Both the position numbers and the translations under genes were made by a program. A model generated the notes under the pieces. That model was not told where the DNA came from. It ran no database searches and saw nothing but the letters and a program-made list of their open reading frames with translations. Below are positions 6,612-13,028 of a stretch of 18,001 nucleotides of DNA, piece by piece (position 1 is the stretch's first letter; each line of letters begins with the position of its first letter). The stretch lies in contig JAUUSJ010000080.1 in the NCBI GenBank assembly GCA_030841965.1, forward strand, positions 1 to 18,001. The letters are read 5' to 3'. The DNA comes from Blautia sp. (GTDB lineage Bacteria > Bacillota > Clostridia > Lachnospirales > Lachnospiraceae).

Positions 6612-7661
6612 TTAATCAAATAGCACTGCTTTATTTGTTTTTGCAGATTCTCTCACTGCCTGCATGACTACGAGAACCTTCCTTACTTCCTCTGGTTTTA
6701 CTATCAATTCTTCTTCACCATTGAATGCCTTAATAAAATGTTCAAAATACTCCCTATGACTTGCATCTACTCTTGGAAGTGACTCCTCATGCAAAAGTCC
6801 TGGTGCTGGAGGTCCAAAGCTTCTAGTAGGACCTGCGGCGGTCATCGTAATCTTTCCTGGCACATTTTCTAGAAGATGGGATGTCCTCACAATTTTTCCA
6901 TTGCATTCAAAATCGTCAATTATGGCACTTCCTGCATTTCCACCTATGAACCATGCTCTTTTTGGTGTCAAATAATAAGTTCCCAACTCAATCTCGGCTG
7001 TAATACCATTTTTGAATTTTATAAGAATATTAAAATAATCATCTACTTTTTCATTAATTACATTTCTCATATCTGCATACAAAGATTCTATCTTTGAATC
7101 CACCATATCAAGCATCTGGTCAATCAAATGTACACCCCAGTCATAGAGCATACCGCCACCCATTTCTGGATATATATGCCAGTCATGCATATTTCCATTG
7201 AATCCATAGAGCTGAGATTTAATTACATACATATCTCCCACTAATTTTTTATCATAAATTTCTTTCATAATGCGGTAATCTCTGTCCCAACGTCTCTGCT
7301 GATGTACGGTAAAAAGAACTTGATTCTTCTTTGTTATTTCTACCATTTGGTCAAACTGTTCCACTGTCATAGCCGCAGGTTTCTCACAAATAATATTCTT
7401 CCCGGCAATCGCAGATTTTTCTACCATTTCCAGATGACTCGGATTTGGAGTGGATATCATAACTGTATTGATATCTGCCTGTTCTAGCATAGCTTCAATG
7501 CTCTCATACGTTTCTACTCCCTCCGGTGCATCCTCTAACTGTTTCGGGTTTGTATCCGCCACCGCTATAAGTTCTATCTCATCTTTCGGAAAAGTACGCA
7601 TCATATCTGCGTCACAATGTCCCATAAATCCAAATCCAACAATTCCAAGTTTTACCTTCAT
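6612..7661 (-). CDS. Gfo/Idh/MocA oxidoreductase, last gene of glycoside operon
   Basis: This 349-residue NAD(P)-dependent oxidoreductase has an N-terminal Rossmann fold (GIVGFGFMG at about 6-14) and the family C-terminal substrate domain. The signature CEKPAAM places the catalytic Lys at 94, and DWGVHLID supplies Asp174 and His178 for the usual catalytic set. A GGGM stretch precedes it. It is the last gene of a six-gene operon, 12 bp after the TIM-barrel gene; its RBS (AGGGAGG) overlaps the upstream stop. In a C-glycoside pathway a second oxidoreductase could reduce the released 3-oxo-sugar or regenerate the acceptor for the first one; this is inference. Alternative roles include inositol-type or other sugar dehydrogenase activity. 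It differs clearly from the oxidoreductase at 10138, so the two are unlikely to be redundant. Confidence 0.9.
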   Translation of the reverse strand: MKVKLGIVGFGFMGHCDADMMRTFPKDEIELIAVADTNPKQLEDAPEGVETYESIEAMLEQADINTVMISTPNPSHLEMVEKSAIAGKNIICEKPAAMTVEQFDQMVEITKKNQVLFTVHQQRRWDRDYRIMKEIYDKKLVGDMYVIKSQLYGFNGNMHDWHIYPEMGGGMLYDWGVHLIDQMLDMVDSKIESLYADMRNVINEKVDDYFNILIKFKNGITAEIELGTYYLTPKRAWFIGGNAGSAIIDDFECNGKIVRTSHLLENVPGKITMTAAGPTRSFGPPAPGLLHEESLPRVDASHREYFEHFIKAFNGEEELIVKPEEVRKVLVVMQAVRESAKTNKAVLFD

Positions 7662-7673
7662 CCCATTTCCTCC

Positions 7674-8594
7674 CTAAATCACAAACTGTTCCATATATCG
7701 TTTACTTAACTTCAAGCTTTTCAGCACTTTATCCTTTGAACCTTCAAATGCTTTATCCTCTATCTCTATACAAGTATATCCATCATATCCAATGTCTGTA
7801 AGAGCACTTACATATTTTCCCCAATCCACATCACCAAGTCCTGGCAATTTCGGAGACATAAATTCGAGCGGATATGCCATAATACCAACTTGATTCAATT
7901 TATCACGATACACCTTAATATCTTTATAATGCACATGGAAAATTTTATCTTTAAATTCATAAATCGGCTGAATATAATCTATCATCTGCCATACAAAATG
8001 AGAAGGGTCATAATTGATTCCCAAGTTCTCGTATGGAAGGATTTCAAACACCTTTTTCCAGATTGCAGGTGTAGTCATTAGATTCTGTCCGCCTGGCCAC
8101 TGCTCCACACCAAATAACATTGGACAATTCTCGATAGCTATTTTTACATTTTCCGAAGCTGCGACTTGAATAATGGATGGCCATACTTCTTTTACCAATT
8201 CTAAATTTTCTTCTACCGACTTATTCTGGTCTCGCCCAATAAAGGTTGTCACCATTCCAATGCCAAGCTTTCGACTTGCTCGAATCAGCGCTTTCAAATG
8301 CTCCACTGCTGCCTCTCGTTTTTCTAAATCAGCATCCATCGTATTTGGATAATAGGCCAGAGAAGATATCTCCACTCCTTTTTTCTTTGCATAATCCATA
8401 ATATATTTGGCATATGTATCATCTTCTAATACACGCTCGGCATCAATATGAGAGACACCTGCGTATCTGCGCTCCGCCTTTCCTTTTGGCCAACATGCAA
8501 CCTCTACACATTGGAATCCCAAATTAGAAGCGGTATCCATCATCTCCTCATAACTACTCTGGTCTAATATTGCACTCACAAATCCTAATTTCAT
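7674..8594 (-). CDS. Sugar phosphate isomerase/epimerase-like TIM barrel (AP2 family)
   Basis: This 306-residue protein belongs to the xylose isomerase-like/AP2 TIM-barrel family. Candidate divalent-metal ligands lie at the ends of successive strands: Glu in AIENCPM, Asp in NYDPSHFVW, His in FHVHYKD, and Glu in CIEIED. The family includes inosose, tagatose/psicose and 3-keto-sugar isomerases, epimerases and dehydratases. ATG at 8594 has AGGAGG five bases upstream, and that RBS overlaps the stop of the preceding gene. It is distinct from the larger TIM-barrel protein encoded next to it, lacking that protein's long middle region. In this operon it most likely acts on the sugar released from the glycoside, for example isomerising a 3-oxo-hexose; the reaction is inferred. 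No signal peptide, so cytoplasmic. Confidence 0.88.
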   Translation of the reverse strand: MKLGFVSAILDQSSYEEMMDTASNLGFQCVEVACWPKGKAERRYAGVSHIDAERVLEDDTYAKYIMDYAKKKGVEISSLAYYPNTMDADLEKREAAVEHLKALIRASRKLGIGMVTTFIGRDQNKSVEENLELVKEVWPSIIQVAASENVKIAIENCPMLFGVEQWPGGQNLMTTPAIWKKVFEILPYENLGINYDPSHFVWQMIDYIQPIYEFKDKIFHVHYKDIKVYRDKLNQVGIMAYPLEFMSPKLPGLGDVDWGKYVSALTDIGYDGYTCIEIEDKAFEGSKDKVLKSLKLSKRYMEQFVI

Positions 8595-8603
8595 AATAAC
8601 CTC

Positions 8604-9662
8604 CTAACTTTCAATTGCCCTCTTTAAAGCCTCCTGATGGCGGCGAACCTGCTCAATACTGTCCACAGCGGTATCATACCTTAAATGTTCTCCTCCCTCA
8701 TACTCTGAACTTAAGTAACCCTTATATCCAGCTTTCTTAAACGCCTCCACAACTTCTGGGATTGCCACTGCCGTCTCTTTATAATCCTCATGCATATTAT
8801 AAAATTTTGCATGGGTATGATAAATATAATCAATATTATCAATAATATCTTTTGGGTCAGACCATGAATAAGTGAAAGACGAGCTTGCATATTCCAAATC
8901 TGCCTGTCCACCTCCCGCTGCCTTTACCGAATCCATCATCTTTTGCATACCATTTGCCATACGATAGTCCATATTTGCCTTACCTAAATTCAAATCATAT
9001 TTTATCTTGGTAAAACCTTTTTCTACTCGTTCTTTATAAGCATCATCCACAATTTTAATACATTCTTCACTTGCACCATGCCTTCTCGCTTTCTCGCGAA
9101 CGACATCTGGTATATTTCGACAAAAGATTCCCATATCTGGAATAAATCCAAAGTATTTTGTACCTGTGCGGTGAATCAATTCTAGATACCCGTCTGCCCA
9201 GCCAGAGTTTAGAGAAAATGGAGCGTGAACTTCCAATCCAATTTTCACCCCTTTTTCTTCTGCGTAATCCAGACTTCCCTCAATTACTTCCATAGGAGTA
9301 GAAACTAATGTTCTTAGCACCTTAAAACCAAGCAAAGATGCAAGTCTAATATCTCGCTTCATCATATCAATCTGCTCTCCTAAGCAGAGAACTCGATTAT
9401 CAAAGATTTTATTCTCCAAAAAAGCATCGTAGCAGGAAGGTTCTAGTCCATATTTCTCCAACCATCCAAACCATTGAGCTCTAAACTCCTCTGTCTCAAT
9501 TGGAAGTGGAAATCTCTTAATCATCTGCTCCGCCAAAAGTTCCACTCCTGTTGCTCCTGTTTTCGCAGCCTCGCGAAGACATCCCTCTAAATCTAATTTT
9601 CCCTCATAATATTCATCCTGATAACTATATAAAGATATACTTCTTTTAATATCGTAACTCAT
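8604..9662 (-). CDS. C-glycoside deglycosidase alpha subunit-like TIM barrel (DgpC-like)
   Basis: This 352-residue TIM-barrel protein is the probable catalytic subunit of a C-glycoside deglycosidase. Expected metal ligands are Glu144 (GLEVHAP), Asp176 (FIPDMG), a His at 282 or 284 (YHTHAKF) and Glu320 (SSEYEGG). His146, two residues after the first ligand, sits where a catalytic base is expected in this group. Such enzymes form an alpha/beta complex with a DUF6379 protein, which is encoded immediately upstream, and use a metal ion to eliminate the aglycone from a 3-oxo-C-glucoside. I place the start at 9662: the open frame extends to a GTG at 9677, but that extension contains the AGGAGG ribosome binding site itself. 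The gap to the upstream gene is 14 bp. If not a C-glycoside enzyme, it is another sugar isomerase/epimerase of the AP2 family. Confidence 0.82.
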   Translation of the reverse strand: MSYDIKRSISLYSYQDEYYEGKLDLEGCLREAAKTGATGVELLAEQMIKRFPLPIETEEFRAQWFGWLEKYGLEPSCYDAFLENKIFDNRVLCLGEQIDMMKRDIRLASLLGFKVLRTLVSTPMEVIEGSLDYAEEKGVKIGLEVHAPFSLNSGWADGYLELIHRTGTKYFGFIPDMGIFCRNIPDVVREKARRHGASEECIKIVDDAYKERVEKGFTKIKYDLNLGKANMDYRMANGMQKMMDSVKAAGGGQADLEYASSSFTYSWSDPKDIIDNIDYIYHTHAKFYNMHEDYKETAVAIPEVVEAFKKAGYKGYLSSEYEGGEHLRYDTAVDSIEQVRRHQEALKRAIES

Positions 9663-9676
9663 CTTATTCCTCCTCA

Positions 9677-10069
9677 CTAAATTTCAAAGTCTGTCTCACA
9701 TACAGGTTCCAAAATCATAGGCATATAAGAAGGCGCAATTACCTGTACTGCCTTGATATGATGCTTTCCTGAGCTTAATCCATTCTCTTTTAATACCGTT
9801 ATACGCGCATATTCACCAAATTCCCAGCGGTAATTTGCATTGATTACTGTGCGCATCTCCTCCAAAGTAAAAGTCTGTCCATTTACAGTAAAACGGATAT
9901 TTTCTCTTGGGATATTCTCTCCATCTACCTCAATTTTAATATCCCTAACGATAGATAGCGTTATTCCTCGATAATACTGAGCTTTAAATTCAAATGCAAA
10001 TCCTATTATCTTTTCCTTTTCTTTTATATTTTTAAATCCATTTGGATTATAAATTTCTCTTCCAGCCAT
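9677..10069 (-). CDS. C-glycoside deglycosidase beta subunit-like protein (DUF6379, DgpB-like)
   Basis: This small protein of 130 residues resembles DUF6379, the family of the beta subunit of C-glycoside deglycosidases. Recognisable features are GFAFEFKAQYYRGITLS near the N-terminus, VDGENIP, a WEFGEYARITV strand, a GLSSGKHHIK turn and the closing SYMP. It appears all-beta, with no membrane segment or signal peptide. In characterised systems the beta subunit packs against the TIM-barrel subunit and shapes its active site; it has no known activity alone. The partner gene follows after 14 bp. The frame is open to an ATG at 10105, but the ATG at 10069 has an excellent AAGGAGG eight bases upstream, and the 5' part of the longer frame is occupied by a hairpin, so 10069 is chosen. 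Identification rests on remembered family pattern, not on a search. Confidence 0.82.
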   Translation of the reverse strand: MAGREIYNPNGFKNIKEKEKIIGFAFEFKAQYYRGITLSIVRDIKIEVDGENIPRENIRFTVNGQTFTLEEMRTVINANYRWEFGEYARITVLKENGLSSGKHHIKAVQVIAPSYMPMILEPVCETDFEI

Positions 10070-10087
10070 ATCTATTTCCTCCTTCTT

Positions 10088-10120
10088 CCCAGTGACGCCA
10101 GGCATTTAGCAGTCACTGGG
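10088..10120 (-). promoter_or_regulatory. Intercistronic hairpin before the beta-subunit RBS
   Basis: CCCAGTGAC (10088-10096) and GTCACTGGG (10112-10120) form a perfect 9-bp inverted repeat with a 15-nt loop. On the minus strand it lies between the oxidoreductase stop (10138) and the AAGGAGG of the beta-subunit gene. There is no U-run after it, so it is not a standard terminator. It could stabilise or process the message or modulate translation of the alpha/beta subunits. Confidence 0.75.
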
Positions 10121-10137
10121 TATTATTTTAGAAAAAT

Positions 10138-11241
10138 TTAGAAAAATACTTCTTTTCCTGTCTCTGCCGACTGATAAATTCCCTCTAAAATCTTAGTCAC
10201 AACAAGAGCCTGCTCTGGCTTTACTAGAGGTTCTCTATCATATAAAATGGCTTCCAGCCACTGTTTCTGTTCTCTGACTCCCTCTGCGGAAGCACCTCCC
10301 TCGAAAAAGTCCACAACACCTGCTGGTGAGATTGTCTTTTCCATAAGCTGATTATGCTCTACTGTATTATAGATTAACTCGTCTTGTGCATAACTTCCTC
10401 CGTGGTGAATCTCCGCTCCAGACTTCGTACCACAAAGAGTAGTCGAAGCTTCCATTGATTTCAAAATATTCAAAGCCCATGATGCCTCCAGATAAATAAC
10501 CGCACCATTTTTCATTTTCACAAGACCAAATGCAGAATCTTCCACCTCAAAAGTCTTTGGGTCCCAAGGTCCGAAGACATTTCCTTCTGGTCCATCCTCC
10601 TGACGTCCGAGTTTATAAAATACCTGACCTGATACAGATACAGGTTCATAATTGTTCATCATCCAGAGAGTGATATCTAACGCATGTGTTCCGATATCAA
10701 TCAATGGGCCGCCGCCTTGTAAAGCCTTGTTTGGAAATACACCCCAGGTTGGAACTGCTCTTCTTCTTAAAGCGTGAGCCTTCGCAAAATAAATTTCTCC
10801 AAGTTCCCCTGCTTCACAGGAAGCGTGCAGCGTTTGTGTATCATCTCTTAGTCGATTCTGGTATCCAATTGTAAATTTCTTGCCTGACTTCTTCCATGCA
10901 TCCAACATTTTTTGTGCATCTGAAGTACAGTGAGCCATCGGTTTTTCACACATTACATGTTTTCCAGCCTCAAATGCTGCAACTGTGATTGGACAATGTG
11001 CCACATTTGGAGTACATACATGTACTGCATCCACATTTGGGTCATTGACTAACTCCTTATAATCTGTATAGACTTTTGCATCCTCCGTTCCATACTCCTT
11101 TGCCGCTTTTTGTGCTCTCTCCACAATCGTATCACAAAATGCTACTACCTCATTCAACTCTGCATTTGCTTTTAAAGATGGAAGATGTTTTTGATTTGCA
11201 ATTCCTCCACATCCTACAATACCAACTCTTACTTTTTTCAT
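10138..11241 (-). CDS. Gfo/Idh/MocA oxidoreductase, glycoside 3-oxidising candidate (DgpA-like)
   Basis: This 367-residue oxidoreductase is the candidate for the first step, oxidation of the glucosyl C3 hydroxyl to a ketone. The Rossmann motif GIVGCGGIA (7-15) binds NAD(P); the CEKPMAH signature gives catalytic Lys100; DIGTHALD gives Asp182 and His186. The length and the WGVFPNKALQGGGPL segment fit glycoside-oxidising members. In the puerarin pathway DgpA performs this oxidation, reportedly using 3-oxo-glucose as hydride acceptor with tightly bound cofactor. The gene sits 26 bp after the symporter gene and 68 bp before the beta-subunit gene, exactly the place expected for such a pathway. RBS GAGGA precedes the ATG by seven bases. 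Family assignment is firm; the substrate is inferred from the neighbours. An inositol or other sugar dehydrogenase is the main alternative. Confidence 0.88.
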   Translation of the reverse strand: MKKVRVGIVGCGGIANQKHLPSLKANAELNEVVAFCDTIVERAQKAAKEYGTEDAKVYTDYKELVNDPNVDAVHVCTPNVAHCPITVAAFEAGKHVMCEKPMAHCTSDAQKMLDAWKKSGKKFTIGYQNRLRDDTQTLHASCEAGELGEIYFAKAHALRRRAVPTWGVFPNKALQGGGPLIDIGTHALDITLWMMNNYEPVSVSGQVFYKLGRQEDGPEGNVFGPWDPKTFEVEDSAFGLVKMKNGAVIYLEASWALNILKSMEASTTLCGTKSGAEIHHGGSYAQDELIYNTVEHNQLMEKTISPAGVVDFFEGGASAEGVREQKQWLEAILYDREPLVKPEQALVVTKILEGIYQSAETGKEVFF

Positions 11242-11267
11242 GTTAAATTCCTCACTTTCTTAAATTT

Positions 11268-12644
11268 TTAATTTATAGTATTTTTTTCTTGCTCTGCTTT
11301 ACGTTTCTCGTTTCTTATCTGTAAGTTTTTACGAACCTCTGGCATATCCTCCTCTTTTATGGAATATAAAAGTACTGGGATAAACGCCAATGCAAAGATA
11401 ACAATCGGCATTATATTTACACCTATATTAATTCCTGTCTTTACATGGGCAGTCACTACTTCTGAACCTGAGTATCCATACCATCCGATAATAGCCACAC
11501 CGACAGCTGAACCAATTGCCGTTCCAATCTTCGTTCCAAGTCCCATGAGAGAAAATGCTGTTCCATCAGGTCTTACCCCTGTTTTCTCATCCATAACATC
11601 CAAGGCATCCACTATCATACATGGTCCACATGCCTTCTCTATTGCCCCAAGACCATAGATGATATGGCATAAGAATAAATATGGAATACTCGTATATGGA
11701 CCCACACTCATCATAGCGAGACCAAGTATCTGCACAACTAATGCAAACATAATTACTTTCTTTTTTCCAAAACGTTCCATCGCCTTTGGCGCAAATGGCA
11801 TAATTACCGCTCCTATAAGCATTGGCATCATCATGAAGATAGAGATAAATGCCCCTGCATTCGCCACATGAAGATAGAAATAAACAGCTACTCCAATCCT
11901 TCCCATCGTGCCCATCATGGCTAAAATCGTGTATAAAATAATCATCATTAAGTTTCTATTCTTAATAATCTGTTTTATCGATTCCTTCAAAGGAGGCTGA
12001 TATTCTTTTTCTACGGTCACTGTTTCTTTACACCTCTTTGCGCAAATCCAAAACATAGGAAGAGCGATGATAGAATACAAACCTGCCGTTATCTGATATC
12101 CCGATTTCGGGCGTATCGCCTCAAAGTAATTAACCAAAGGAAGGGTAATCAGATTCAAAAGAATCATTCCAAGCATCATTCCCATAGTCTGAGCAGAATT
12201 CAATCTGTTAATCTTATGTGGGTCTCTCGTCATTACCGCTGGAAGTCCTTGATAAGGTACATTTGTCATCGTATAAACCATTCCAAGTCCAATATAAGTG
12301 ATATATGCATATATCAAATTTCCCTTATCACCAAAATTCGGCACACTAAATGTCAATATCGTAAAAATAACCAATATCGGCGCCCCTATGGCAATATACG
12401 GGCGAAATCTTCCCCATTTGGTATGAGTACGCTCCATAATCGCCCCCATCATCGGGTCATTAATACCATCCCACACCTTAGCAACCAAGAACAAAATTGC
12501 CACAGCCGCAGGAGCTAATCCAAAGATATCCGTATAAAAGACGGATAAATATGTACTGACCATAGTCCAGGAAAGCTGTGATGCAAAATTTCCCATTCCA
12601 TATGCCGTATATTCTTTTGCCCCTATTTTATATGTTTCCTGCAT
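11268..12644 (-). CDS. GPH-family glycoside:cation symporter (MFS superfamily)
   Basis: This polytopic protein of 458 residues looks like a glycoside-pentoside-hexuronide:cation symporter. Family marks are two conserved Asp residues in helix 2 (Asp59 and Asp63 in KVWDGINDPMMG) and the loop motif TKWGRFRPY (76-84). The rest shows about twelve hydrophobic segments, and the C-terminus is basic and cytoplasmic. The reading frame is open to an ATG at 12710, but the ATG at 12644 has AAAGGAG eight bases upstream and gives the normal family N-terminus, so it is preferred. It is the first gene of the catabolic operon and probably imports the glycoside substrate in symport with Na+ or H+. Whether it carries an intact flavonoid C-glycoside or a simpler sugar cannot be read from sequence. 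Confidence 0.92.
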   Translation of the reverse strand: MQETYKIGAKEYTAYGMGNFASQLSWTMVSTYLSVFYTDIFGLAPAAVAILFLVAKVWDGINDPMMGAIMERTHTKWGRFRPYIAIGAPILVIFTILTFSVPNFGDKGNLIYAYITYIGLGMVYTMTNVPYQGLPAVMTRDPHKINRLNSAQTMGMMLGMILLNLITLPLVNYFEAIRPKSGYQITAGLYSIIALPMFWICAKRCKETVTVEKEYQPPLKESIKQIIKNRNLMMIILYTILAMMGTMGRIGVAVYFYLHVANAGAFISIFMMMPMLIGAVIMPFAPKAMERFGKKKVIMFALVVQILGLAMMSVGPYTSIPYLFLCHIIYGLGAIEKACGPCMIVDALDVMDEKTGVRPDGTAFSLMGLGTKIGTAIGSAVGVAIIGWYGYSGSEVVTAHVKTGINIGVNIMPIVIFALAFIPVLLYSIKEEDMPEVRKNLQIRNEKRKAEQEKNTIN

Positions 12645-12716
12645 AGTTTCTTCTCCTTTACTTTTTATATCCTTCGTTGAATAGCGATAACCATTCTCTA
12701 TCTGAAACACCTCTCA

Positions 12717-12761
12717 ATATCATGATGTCGGGGTCAAAAGTTTTTTTGCCTCTGGCATCAT
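12717..12761. repeat. Stem-loop related to the MITE-like repeat (copy 3)
   Basis: The sequence atcatgatgtcggggtcaaa at the left matches the end of the 4498 element. Read as plus-strand RNA, 12722-12739 pairs with 12744-12761 over 17 of 18 positions, including three G-U pairs, around a 4-nt loop. A second partial match, ctggtatcatgat, occurs at 12959-12971 in inverted orientation, so the element may span 12717-12971. It lies in the leader or promoter region of the catabolic operon. Confidence 0.6.
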
Positions 12762-12768
12762 ATCATAT

Positions 12769-12794
12769 CCAGATGAGACTCTTCTGAAATCTGG
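12769..12794. promoter_or_regulatory. Inverted repeat, possible operator
   Basis: CCAGAT (12769-12774) and ATCTGG (12789-12794) form a perfect 6-bp inverted repeat with 14 bp between them. It lies 125 bp upstream of the symporter start, in the region shared with the divergent regulators. It could be an operator, but no AraC-type direct repeat was recognised and a 6-bp match may be chance. Confidence 0.25.
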
Positions 12795-12901
12795 CGCCTT
12801 GTTGATTTCTGGTTATATCATAGCATTATCCGAAGCTTATAGTCTTTATTTTTTTAATCTATTGAATATATTTTTTCTGTTTTTTACTTAAATTTAAACT
12901 G

Positions 12902-12907
12902 TATAAT
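12902..12907 (+). promoter_or_regulatory. Candidate -10 for the AraC regulator genes
   Basis: A perfect TATAAT is at 12902-12907, and another at 12918-12923, within a long AT-rich tract upstream of the regulator at 13029. Neither has a clear TTGACA at 17 bp. Because the tract is so AT-rich, either or both may be chance. No convincing promoter was found by eye for the leftward operon. Confidence 0.3.
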
Positions 12908-12984
12908 TCTTATTTCATATAATTAGTTTCATTTTTTATTGATTTTATGAATCTTTCCTGGTATCATGATAATAAATTCATCTA

Positions 12985-13002
12985 TCTGCCGATACAGGCA
13001 GA
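12985..13002 (+). promoter_or_regulatory. Leader hairpin just before the regulator gene
   Basis: TCTGCC (12985-12990) and GGCAGA (12997-13002) form a perfect 6-bp stem with a 6-nt loop, gataca. It ends 26 bp before the ATG at 13029 and upstream of its GAAAGGA ribosome binding site. It may be an operator for autoregulation or a 5' stabilising hairpin. Confidence 0.4.
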
Positions 13003-13028
13003 AATAAAAAAAAGAAAGGAAGCTGCGC

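Noticed and set aside
10070..10105. N-terminal extension of the DUF6379 protein
   Set aside because: The extension overlaps the right arm of the hairpin and the AAGGAGG site, which clearly serves the ATG at 10069.
12645..12710. N-terminal extension of the symporter to the ATG at 12710
   Set aside because: ATG at 12644 has a strong AAAGGAG at ideal spacing and matches the usual family N-terminus; the extension is polar and contains that RBS.
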